Source: Exiguobacterium sp. s146 (GTDB lineage Bacteria > Bacillota > Bacilli > Exiguobacteriales > Exiguobacteriaceae). Taken from it: a stretch of 64,000 nucleotides of DNA. Shown here piece after piece: positions 54,664-62,167 of the stretch. Under the pieces are notes generated by a model that saw nothing but the letters and a program-made list of their open reading frames with translations, did no database searches and was not told the DNA's origin. The stretch spans positions 186,001-250,000 of the forward strand of contig NZ_JACSMA010000001.1 of the NCBI RefSeq assembly GCF_018618415.1, read 5' to 3'. Numbering within the stretch: position 1 is the stretch's first letter; every line of letters begins with the position of its first letter. Position numbers and translations under genes: made by a program.

Positions 54664-55903
54664 GGTGAAGCTACGGACGAAAATCGCCTTGGCGATGGCG
54701 GGGTTCATGTTGTTCCTGCTGATCACCTCGTTCGGTGTCGCCTGGCTCGTATCGCGCCAACAGATCGTCGACGCTCGTTATGATGTTTTGCGCCAGGCGC
54801 TCAGCCTGCTCGAGGAAGACGAGCGGAACCAACAAGCCGTCTTGTCGTTGCACGAGGACAGTGTCGTGCTCGAACGGCAGGCGAACGGCGATTGGGGCAT
54901 CATCGGCGGACAGGCCGATGGCGCTCTTCGATTCCCGGTCAATTTCGGGGAACCGGCGCTCGTCGATGATTGGTTCGTCATCGCGACGTCGAATGGGCTT
55001 GGTTACGCCTTTCAAGACGCGGCCGTCAGTGAGACGCTGCGGACGCTGGCGACGATTTTCCTCGTCATCTTCCTGATTGCCGTGGCGGTGACGTTCCTCG
55101 GCAGTTTGTGGATCGTACGCCAAGGGCTCAACCCATTACGCCGTCTCGAATCGACGATGGAACGAATCACCGAGTCGGGTACGCTCGAGACAATCGATGT
55201 CGGCAAGGACAAAGATGAGGTGTCGACGCTCGCGACGGGCTTCAACCAGATGATTGCGCGGGTCGAAGGGTCGATGGAGCAACAACGACGTTTCGTCGCC
55301 GATGTTTCACATGAACTGAAGACACCGCTCACCGTCATCGAAGGGTACGCCAAACTGCTTCGGCGCTGGGGACAGAGCGACCCGGCCGTCCGTGACGAGG
55401 CAATCGATCACATCTTGACCGAGTCGCGGCAAATGCGTGAGGACTTGATTGAACCGATGCTCGAGTTGAGTCGCTTCTCCTCGCTCGAAGACGTAGAGAC
55501 CGAAGCGATTACCTTGACCGAGCTGGCCGAACAGTTGACCGAGCGATTCGAACGATCGCACGGTGTCCACGTGCCAATTGAAGCGATGGGCACATGGCGC
55601 GGGCATCGCGATTCGTTGCAACGGCTAGTCGTCATCTTCATCGATAACAGCTTGAAGTATGCGACCGACACGCGCGTGACGATGACGCCGAACCGCATCG
55701 AAGTACGCGACCATGGGACGACGCTCAGTGAGGAAGACCGGGCGCGGCTGTTCGACCGCTTCTATCGACTCGATGAGGCGCGAGACCGGAGCGGCAGCGG
55801 ACTCGGCCTCGCCATCGCCAAAGAAGTGGCGGACTTGAACGGATGGACGGTCGGCAGTTATGCGAACGCGCCGGACGGCAGTGTTTTTTACGTCACAACA
55901 TGA
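54653..55903 (+). CDS. Membrane sensor histidine kinase
   Basis: Up to 416 residues. TM1 near 15-35, an extracytoplasmic loop of about 90 residues, TM2 near 132-155, HAMP, then the H-box FVADVSHELKTPLTVIEGYA near 214-233, N-box IFIDNSLKYA, and G-boxes VRDHG and GSGLGLAIAKE. The family is EnvZ/BaeS-like (HPK1-3). GTG starts at 54653, 54656 and 54665 are all possible. The short sensor loop suits an envelope stress signal. Overlaps the regulator gene by 11 bases at the longest start. Confidence 0.92.
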   Translation: MVNKVKLRTKIALAMAGFMLFLLITSFGVAWLVSRQQIVDARYDVLRQALSLLEEDERNQQAVLSLHEDSVVLERQANGDWGIIGGQADGALRFPVNFGEPALVDDWFVIATSNGLGYAFQDAAVSETLRTLATIFLVIFLIAVAVTFLGSLWIVRQGLNPLRRLESTMERITESGTLETIDVGKDKDEVSTLATGFNQMIARVEGSMEQQRRFVADVSHELKTPLTVIEGYAKLLRRWGQSDPAVRDEAIDHILTESRQMREDLIEPMLELSRFSSLEDVETEAITLTELAEQLTERFERSHGVHVPIEAMGTWRGHRDSLQRLVVIFIDNSLKYATDTRVTMTPNRIEVRDHGTTLSEEDRARLFDRFYRLDEARDRSGSGLGLAIAKEVADLNGWTVGSYANAPDGSVFYVTT

Positions 55904-55918
55904 CAAATCTTTCGCAGA

Positions 55919-55974
55919 TTCTCATCATTTTCTAATGGAATCCTCGTGGTGCTCTAAGGTCACCGTTCTATGAT
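55919..55974 (+). promoter_or_regulatory. Four-heptamer response-regulator operator and -10, promoter 2
   Basis: TTCTCAT (55919), TTCTAAT (55930), TCCTCGT (55941) and CTCTAAG (55952) start 11 bases apart. The -10 TATGAT starts at 55969, 17 bases after the fourth heptamer, the same geometry as promoter 1. The first two heptamers are identical to those of promoter 1. Confidence 0.65.
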
Positions 55975-56019
55975 GAAGATGTAGAACAAGTTCACCACAT
56001 GAAACGAGGAGGAGACATC

Positions 56020-56748
56020 ATGAAATTAATCGGATGGATTTTAGGAGTCGGGTTGGCGGTACTAGCCGTCGCCGGGATTGGGTTGTATGTCGCGAACGAC
56101 AAGACGGACACGGTCATCGTCCCACGGGCGGTCGATAGTGTGAACAGTGGAACCGATGATGCCGCAAACGACGCGCAAGATGACGCGAGTCAAGAGGCGG
56201 CCACATCGTCAGAAGGGTCAGCGTCGAGCGATACGCCGGTCCGCTCGGTCGATGACGATGATTATGAATTGTATGGGACCCTCGTCAGCTTATCGGACCG
56301 TGACGTGACGATCAGCTTCAGCGGTAAAGAATCGACGTATCCGCTCGCGGCCCGTCATGAGATTGACGACGATACACCGAAAGCCGGTGACCGCGTCAAA
56401 CTCGAATTCAATCAAAACGAAGAAGTGAAGGAAGTCGACCGTGAAAGTGATGACTTCGACATCTATGGCACGTTCGTCAGCTTGTCGGACCGTGACGTGA
56501 CAATCGAGCGTGACGGCAAGTCAGAGACGTTCCAACTCGCAAGCCACTACGAAATCGATGACGAGACGCCAAAGGCCGGTGACCGCGTCAAACTCGAGTT
56601 GAACCTTCAAGAACAAGTAAAAGAGATTGAGCGTGAAGATGACCGGGATGACCAGGACGATCAGGATGATCAAAACGACGATCAAAATGATGACGACCAA
56701 GATGACGACCGTGACGATGATCAAGATGATGATCGCGACAACGACTAA
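56020..56748 (+). CDS. Membrane-anchored protein with two tandem modules and Asp-rich tail
   Basis: 242 residues. One N-terminal TM (about 2-24), a Ser/Ala/Asp linker, then two modules of about 60 residues, near 87-146 and 149-209. Each contains Y-G-T-[LF]-VSLSDRDVTI and E-I-D-D-[DE]-TPKAGDRVKLE, and so look like small beta-barrel (OB- or SH3-like) folds. The last 35 residues are almost only Asp with Gln, Asn and Arg (DDQDDQ type). GAGGAGGAG precedes the ATG. Predicted target of the adjacent two-component system. Possibly binds calcium, magnesium or cationic peptides; function unknown. Confidence 0.7.
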   Translation: MKLIGWILGVGLAVLAVAGIGLYVANDKTDTVIVPRAVDSVNSGTDDAANDAQDDASQEAATSSEGSASSDTPVRSVDDDDYELYGTLVSLSDRDVTISFSGKESTYPLAARHEIDDDTPKAGDRVKLEFNQNEEVKEVDRESDDFDIYGTFVSLSDRDVTIERDGKSETFQLASHYEIDDETPKAGDRVKLELNLQEQVKEIEREDDRDDQDDQDDQNDDQNDDDQDDDRDDDQDDDRDND

Positions 56749-56749
56749 C

Positions 56750-56775
56750 AAAATGCCACGCAAGTGGCATTTTTT
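56750..56775 (+). terminator. Terminator after the Asp-rich protein gene
   Basis: Stem AAATGCCAC / GTGGCATTT, loop GCAA, T6. Confidence 0.85.
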
Positions 56776-56875
56776 GTTTATTCTTATATCAAAAGTCGTA
56801 ATTATTATTGTATGATAAGGTGAAAAAGAAAAATTTAGGCGATTTAACCAAATAAATGTGAAAGGAGGGGACGGG

Positions 56876-58105
56876 ATGAAAAACGCAATCGGTCTGATAA
56901 GTTTGGCTGCCGTACTATTAAGTGGTTGCGGGGCTAATGAAATCAATGCGCTCAATTTACGACCGCTGTCGACGTATGCGATTCAACAAGACCGAGACGT
57001 TCCGTTGACGTCCGCGTTGAAAACGCGACTGTTATCTTACTGTGAGCGACAACCGACAGACGTGTTACCGACGCGTCGGGCCGAACTGGCGGCCATCACA
57101 TTCCGCCACCCCTTCTATGATGAATTGGGCAGCAAGACCGTCAAATATTGGGGGAGCGGGGACGAGCGTTACGTCTCTTGTTTGAACAGCACCGAACAAA
57201 ACGAGCGTGTTTTCCGCACGGGTGCACTCGATGCGTTCGAGTCTGTAACCGCGTTAGAACCGCGGGAAGTCGATGTCGGGAACACGTTATCGTTCGTTCC
57301 TGAACCGGATGTCGCGACAGTGACGAGTGTTTTCGCGGTCAATAAGACGCATGAGACGATTATTCCCGGTTCGATTTTCCGGTACCATACGCCGGACCGA
57401 GGGGCGCTCCACGTCACCTATCAGGTTTATCAAGGCGGTGCCGAGACGGGGCAACTGATTGAGCCAGGCCTGTTCGTCTTCGAGAGCGGCAAAAATGAAG
57501 GCGTCGCGTTCTTAACCCAGTTGGCGGACCGTCGGATCACGCTTCAAATGGGAACTCAGCAGGCGTGGGATCGCGCCGTGTTACCCGATTCGCTTTCGGG
57601 CGAGTATGTGCAAATCGACTCGAGGGAAGGGATTTTCAATTTAGATACCGAGGGTCGGCGTCTCTTGAAACGAATCGTGCTCGCGGATGAGCCGATTAAG
57701 GATGTCTCGCAACACGACTCTGCCGCACTGTCTAGCCGATACGGGACTGTGATTGAAATATGGGGGACCGTCCAACGACCGGGCGCCGGTGAATTGACGA
57801 TCACGTCGGAGCAAAAAGAGGCGATGCGGTTGGCGACGTACGAGACGGAGACGAAGACGGTCCACCTCGGTGGCCCGAACACGCGTGAACTGTTCAAATT
57901 GTTGTCCCACGTACAGACGACGAGTGCCGCACCGACAGGCGAACGGCGAGGGACGCTCGCATTGTATGAGCAGTTGACCGAGCAACGGTTCGACGTTTGG
58001 ATGGAAGAAGGGAAAGATTCCCTCCAACTGATGGACGTCGAGACGAAGCGGGTCTATTTGATTGATCAACTGGAATTTGAGGAATTGCTCGACACTGACA
58101 TATGA
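56876..58105 (+). CDS. Lipoprotein of unknown function, 409 aa
   Basis: Signal peptide with lipobox LLSGC (Cys near residue 19), so an outer-surface lipoprotein of about 390 mature residues. No known domain recognised. Content is mixed alpha/beta with two isolated Cys (YCER, SCLN) in the first third. GAAAGGAGGGG precedes the ATG at 56876. It is a single gene between terminators. No metal or substrate-binding motif visible. Confidence 0.65.
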   Translation: MKNAIGLISLAAVLLSGCGANEINALNLRPLSTYAIQQDRDVPLTSALKTRLLSYCERQPTDVLPTRRAELAAITFRHPFYDELGSKTVKYWGSGDERYVSCLNSTEQNERVFRTGALDAFESVTALEPREVDVGNTLSFVPEPDVATVTSVFAVNKTHETIIPGSIFRYHTPDRGALHVTYQVYQGGAETGQLIEPGLFVFESGKNEGVAFLTQLADRRITLQMGTQQAWDRAVLPDSLSGEYVQIDSREGIFNLDTEGRRLLKRIVLADEPIKDVSQHDSAALSSRYGTVIEIWGTVQRPGAGELTITSEQKEAMRLATYETETKTVHLGGPNTRELFKLLSHVQTTSAAPTGERRGTLALYEQLTEQRFDVWMEEGKDSLQLMDVETKRVYLIDQLEFEELLDTDI

Positions 58106-58124
58106 ACGACAAACTAATTACTCT

Positions 58125-58163
58125 TCCCGTTTCATGACACTTTCATGTCGTGAGACGGGTTTT
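58125..58163 (+). terminator. Terminator after the 409-aa lipoprotein gene
   Basis: Fourteen-bp stem CCCGTTTCATGACA / TGTCGTGAGACGGG with a six-base loop and T5. Confidence 0.85.
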
Positions 58164-58382
58164 TGTTGTCAAATTGACACTATGTTTTCGTAAAAAACTA
58201 TCCTATAATTTTTTTTGCGAAGGTTCAACATTACATACACGAATCCGATACATCCATAAAACACACAGCACTAACCTTCTCGTCACTTGAATATCAGAAA
58301 AGGGGGAGCAACGAGACACAATTCCATTCAACCATCATCGTCCGTCACCACGTTTTGTCAATCATCAAGAGAGGAATAGGTA

Positions 58383-59735
58383 GTGAAATTGAAAAAGTTA
58401 ATGATGTCTCTAACGGCAGTGTTGTTGATTGTTAGTTTGAGCATGTCTAAAACGGGGGCAGAAACCATGAACCCACTCGACGGTGTGAAGAACTATCAAG
58501 TGTATTATGGCCATCCAACGGCAGCGATTTTAAAAGATATGCAAAACTATGACCTCGTCATCATTGAGCCGCTCCATTACACGAAAGCGCAAGTGGAGCA
58601 AATCAAAGCACGCGGGACAAAAGTACTCGGATATATTAGCGTCATGGAAGTCGCGACATGGAACACGGGTCTCATGTCAAAACTTCAGTCAGGTGACTTC
58701 TTTACGCGTAACGGACAACGTGTCCATTACTCGGAATGGGATTCGTACTTGACGAACATCGCTTCACCGCACTTCCAAGGGTTACTCCTCACGGAAATCC
58801 AGAACCAAGTCGTTGCCAAAGGCATCGATGGCGTGTTCATGGATACGGTCGGCGATATCGATAACGAACATTTGAACAACCCGACCGTGCTCAAGCAGCA
58901 ACGTGACGGACTCGTCAACTTCTTGAAACAAGCACGTGCCCGCTATGGCGATCTCGCCATGGTCCAAAACTGGGGCTTCGACACATTGGAAACGTCAACG
59001 GCACCTTACGTCGATGGCATCATGTGGGAGAGCTTCAACGCCGACACAATCAAGAGTGACGCTTGGTCACAAAACATGATTAAGAAATTACAAGCGGTCG
59101 ACGCGAAGCATTCGGTCAAGACGCTCACGATTTCGACACGTCTCAGCGCGGATAGCCATAAACTGGCCAAAGATTCTGGATTCATCCACTTCCACGAAGC
59201 GGATGCTTATGTGAACTGGAATGCCGGTCTCGTGACGCGCACACAGGATACGGCGCCGACACCGGCACCGGTCGCAGTAGCACCTTCAACAAAGCCAGCT
59301 GAAACGACAACGACGAAGCCGGCTACGACGACAACGACGAAGCCGGCTACGACGACAACGACGAAGCCAGCTGAAACGACAACGACGAAGCCAGCTGAAA
59401 CGACAACGACGAAGCCAGCTGAAACGACAACGACGAAGCCGGCTACGACGACAACAACAAAACCAGTAACCGAAACGACGCCAAAGCCTGTCGCAAAACC
59501 AGTCTCAGCACCGAAAACGGATGCCGCGACGGAAAAGCCGACTGAGTCGAAGCAAAAAGCCAAAGCGAACTGGAAGCAAGACAAGAAAGAGAAGAAAGAG
59601 AAGAAGGCGAAAAAGCATGCCAAGAAACATGCTAAAAAGCATGATGCCTCAGCACAGCACAAGTCATTCAAAGGCAAGATGTGTGGCAAAGTGAAGCACC
59701 AGACGGCCGGTTTTCTAAAATTCTTCAAATTCTAA
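58383..59735 (+). CDS. Secreted GH114-like glycosidase with Thr/Lys/Pro repeat linker and basic tail
   Basis: 450 residues. Signal peptide of about 27 residues; a TIM-barrel-like domain from about 35 to 285 with YDLVIIEPLHYTKAQVEQIKARG-type opening, YISVMEVATWN and GIDGVFMDTVGD, the pattern of GH114 (endo-alpha-1,4-polygalactosaminidase) proteins. Then seven 8-residue repeats [EAT]TTTTKPA, a Pro/Lys spacer and a very basic tail (KKHAKKHAKKH) that could bind teichoic acids or anionic polymer. It may degrade or remodel a galactosaminoglycan-type exopolysaccharide. The start is a GTG at 58383 with a modest ribosome-binding site. Confidence 0.75.
   Translation: MKLKKLMMSLTAVLLIVSLSMSKTGAETMNPLDGVKNYQVYYGHPTAAILKDMQNYDLVIIEPLHYTKAQVEQIKARGTKVLGYISVMEVATWNTGLMSKLQSGDFFTRNGQRVHYSEWDSYLTNIASPHFQGLLLTEIQNQVVAKGIDGVFMDTVGDIDNEHLNNPTVLKQQRDGLVNFLKQARARYGDLAMVQNWGFDTLETSTAPYVDGIMWESFNADTIKSDAWSQNMIKKLQAVDAKHSVKTLTISTRLSADSHKLAKDSGFIHFHEADAYVNWNAGLVTRTQDTAPTPAPVAVAPSTKPAETTTTKPATTTTTKPATTTTTKPAETTTTKPAETTTTKPAETTTTKPATTTTTKPVTETTPKPVAKPVSAPKTDAATEKPTESKQKAKANWKQDKKEKKEKKAKKHAKKHAKKHDASAQHKSFKGKMCGKVKHQTAGFLKFFKF
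59301..59468 (+). repeat. 24-bp tandem repeat, seven units, inside the GH114-like gene
   Basis: Seven units of 24 bases (GAAACGACAACGACGAAGCC type) starting at 59301, 59325, 59349, 59373, 59397, 59421 and 59445, the last diverged. Units four and five are identical. Length changes would keep frame and vary only the linker. Confidence 0.9.
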
Positions 59736-59753
59736 TCGAGGCGTCACCTGAAC

Positions 59754-59784
59754 CCCGAAGGATCGATTCCGTTCCTTCGGGTTT
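59754..59784 (+). terminator. Terminator after the GH114-like gene
   Basis: Stem CCCGAAGGA / TCCTTCGGG with a ten-base loop and TTT. Confidence 0.7.
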
Positions 59785-59878
59785 CGTCTGACCTCTTCAA
59801 AAACAGAAGTTGACCCTACCTTTCTCAGAAAAGTTAGGGTACAATGCTCAAGAGAGATTGAGAGAGGAGTGAAGCATG

Positions 59879-60508
59879 ATGGGCAAAGTACACGTTTATG
59901 ACCACCCATTGATTCAGCACAAGATGACGATTATGCGTAAAGTAGAGACGGGGACGAAACAGTTCCGTGAACTCGTAGACGAGGTTTCGTCACTCATGGC
60001 ATATGAAATTACACGCGACCTTCCGCTTACTGATGTGGAAATTGAGACACCGGTCTCTGTATCGACACAGAAGATGATCGCCGGCAAGAAATTGGGAATC
60101 GTCCCAATTTTACGGGCAGGCCTCGGCATGGTGGATGGCTTCCTCAAGATGATGCCGAACGTCAAAGTCGGTCATATCGGTTTATACCGTGACCCAGAGA
60201 CGCTCGAGCCGCACGAATACTATCTCAAGTTACCGACGGACGTCACAGAACGTGACTTCATCGTCGTCGACCCGATGCTCGCGACAGGCGGTTCAGCAGC
60301 CGACGCTATCGCCGCGCTTAAAAAGCACGGTGCCAAGTCGATTAAGCTCGCTTGCCTCTGTGCAGCCCCTGAAGGTGTGGAACGTGTTCAAGCCGAACAC
60401 CCGGACGTCGAAATCTATCTCGCCGCACTTGACGAGAAGTTGAACGACCACGGCTACATCGTCCCAGGACTCGGTGACGCAGGTGACCGTCTGTTCGGAA
60501 CAAAATAA
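59879..60508 (+). CDS. upp: Uracil phosphoribosyltransferase
   Basis: Salvages uracil to UMP with PRPP. 209 residues: [18 protein letters not shown] opening, [12 protein letters not shown] near 77, and the PRPP loop [16 protein letters not shown] near 127. The final [13 protein letters not shown] is the family C terminus. AGGAGTG precedes two ATG codons (59876, 59879); the second matches B. subtilis Upp. An inverted repeat CCCTACCTTT / AAAAGTTAGGG precedes the probable -10 TACAAT. Confidence 0.97.
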   Translation: MGKVHVYDHPLIQHKMTIMRKVETGTKQFRELVDEVSSLMAYEITRDLPLTDVEIETPVSVSTQKMIAGKKLGIVPILRAGLGMVDGFLKMMPNVKVGHIGLYRDPETLEPHEYYLKLPTDVTERDFIVVDPMLATGGSAADAIAALKKHGAKSIKLACLCAAPEGVERVQAEHPDVEIYLAALDEKLNDHGYIVPGLGDAGDRLFGTK

Positions 60509-60521
60509 GCTAAAACCCGAT

Positions 60522-60551
60522 GAGAGGATCCTAGTAATCCTCTCTTTTTTT
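60522..60551 (+). terminator. Terminator after upp
   Basis: Stem GAGAGGAT / ATCCTCTC with a seven-base loop and T7. Confidence 0.85.
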
Positions 60552-60574
60552 GTGGGAATGTGCACCATCGATTC

Positions 60575-60651
60575 AAATTAATGGTAAGGTTCATCTCTTT
60601 CAAGACGGTCGTTTGCTTGAATGTCTTCTTCACTTGTTTGAACTCGATCAT
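60575..60651 (-). pseudogene. Remnant of an ABC transporter ATPase N terminus
   Basis: On the minus strand a GTGACTGC-spaced AAAAGG and ATG begin MIEFKQVKKTFKQTTVLKEM, then NLTIN. This is exactly the first strand pair of an ABC ATPase (MIEF..V.K.F...TVL..VNLTI). The sequence then loses similarity where the Walker A would come and runs into the upp terminator region. The rest of the gene is deleted. Confidence 0.6.
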
Positions 60652-60786
60652 GCAGTCACCCTTTTCAATAATTATTTTCACATAATCTTATATGCCCGTT
60701 GTCAGGTGATTGTAAACATTATTTTCAAAAAAGGAGTTTGAATGTCTGATAAAGTGGGGACTATTATTTCCCTTTTTTATTCGAAA

Positions 60787-60829
60787 TAAAAAAAGAGAGG
60801 AAGACACTTGTAGCCAGTGTCTTCCTCTC
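60787..60829 (-). terminator. Terminator of the glcDF operon
   Basis: Fourteen-bp perfect stem GAGAGGAAGACACT / AGTGTCTTCCTCTC, followed on the minus strand by T8. Confidence 0.9.
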
Positions 60830-60835
60830 CTTTGG

Positions 60836-62167
60836 TTAAATCGCATGATGGTCCATCGCCTCGACGAGCAAATCGGCCAAATGGACGGCGCGCATCGAGT
60901 CGGTCCCATGTTCTTGAATCCCGAGCTGCATCTGCATGTGACAGCCCGGGTTTGATGTGACGATCGTCTGAGCCGCGGTCGCGTTCACGTGTCCCATCTT
61001 CATTTCGAGAATATCGTTCGCGATGACCGGTTGTAACAAGTTATAGACGCCGGCCGAGCCGCAACAATGGTCGGCATGCTTCTGTTCGATATAGACGGCG
61101 CCTTCAATCGCCTGTAACAAGAACCGTGGGGCGAGCGCCCCTTTTTGCACGTTGCGCAAGTGGCACGAGTCTTGATACGTGATGAGTTGTTCCGGCAGGG
61201 CGAGCGGTACGCGGTCGAGGAAGCCGACCTCAAGCAAGATCGACGCGAAGTCTTTAATCTTGGCTGTGAATCGTTCGGCCCGTTCGGCCCATTCTGGATC
61301 GTGTTTCAACAGATGGTCATAGCCGACGAGGAACGCGCCGCAACCACCAGCGTTCGTGATGATGTAATCGACGTCCTCTGCTTCGAACGCCGCAATGTTC
61401 TGCTTGGCGAGCGTGACGGCACCCGTCTGTTCACCGGCATGGCCATGCAACGCGCCGCAACACTGTTGCGCGTTCGGGATGACGATGTCGCAACCCGCCG
61501 CTTGAAGCAGCTTGATCGTGTTCGCATTCGTCTCATAAAACATCGTGTCCATCAAGCAACCGCTGAAGAAGGCGACCCGGGCCGTCGTTGCGCCGGTCGC
61601 TTGAATCAGTTCGGGGCGTCGCTTCCGTTCCGTCTTCGGCGGAACCGTTGGTAAGATCGTCTCCATCTTCTGCAACTGGTCCGGGAACCAATCGAGAATG
61701 CGGAGCTTATGCGTCAGCGTCTGGACTCCTGACTGTTGATAGAAGCGTAGCAAGCCCGTCGCCGTCTCCATCTTCGCCTTGTTCAAGAACAGGCCGTCAA
61801 AGACGACTTTCCGGACGAGACGTTCGCGGACCGGCATCTGCCCGGTCGCGCGTTTATGTTCGGTGATGGCGGCGCGGGCGTCCTCGAGCAGGACACTATA
61901 GCGCACCCCGGCCGGGCATGCCGGCTCGCAGGCGAGGCAGCCGAGACATTCGTTGAGCGTCTTCTCGACGCCCGCATCCGGTTCAATCAATCCGTCGACG
62001 ACACCTTTCATGATGGCGATACGACCGCGCGGGGAGGCCGACTCGTCTTTCGAGCGGATGTACGTCGGGCACGTCGGCAGGCAAAAGCCGCAGCGCATGC
62101 AGCCGAGCATCTCTTCATAGTCGAGCTTGTCGGTCATGCGGGTGGCGAGTTCGGGCGACTGCTTCAT
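60836..62167 (-). CDS. glcF: Glycolate oxidase iron-sulfur subunit
   Basis: 443 residues. Two 4Fe-4S motifs, CMRCGFCLPTCP near 24 and CLGCLACEPACP near 75, then two CCG domains with QQCCGALHGHAG, SCHLRNVQ, HCCGSAG and SNPGC. Partner of GlcD in oxidation of glycolate to glyoxylate. The ATG at 62167 overlaps the glcD stop by ATGA with GGAGG just upstream; the longer frame to 62299 is an artefact inside glcD. Confidence 0.94.
   Translation of the reverse strand: MKQSPELATRMTDKLDYEEMLGCMRCGFCLPTCPTYIRSKDESASPRGRIAIMKGVVDGLIEPDAGVEKTLNECLGCLACEPACPAGVRYSVLLEDARAAITEHKRATGQMPVRERLVRKVVFDGLFLNKAKMETATGLLRFYQQSGVQTLTHKLRILDWFPDQLQKMETILPTVPPKTERKRRPELIQATGATTARVAFFSGCLMDTMFYETNANTIKLLQAAGCDIVIPNAQQCCGALHGHAGEQTGAVTLAKQNIAAFEAEDVDYIITNAGGCGAFLVGYDHLLKHDPEWAERAERFTAKIKDFASILLEVGFLDRVPLALPEQLITYQDSCHLRNVQKGALAPRFLLQAIEGAVYIEQKHADHCCGSAGVYNLLQPVIANDILEMKMGHVNATAAQTIVTSNPGCHMQMQLGIQEHGTDSMRAVHLADLLVEAMDHHAI

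Noticed and set aside
58169-58210. SigA promoter TTGACA...TATAAT before the GH114-like gene
   Set aside because: The two hexamers are individually perfect but 24 bases apart, too far for normal SigA recognition; a regulator could bridge it, but nothing supports one.
59207-59728. Minus-strand ORF of Val/Phe repeats opposite the GH114-like gene
   Set aside because: It is the antisense reading of the 24-bp repeat and Lys-rich tail, with no ribosome-binding site or start context.
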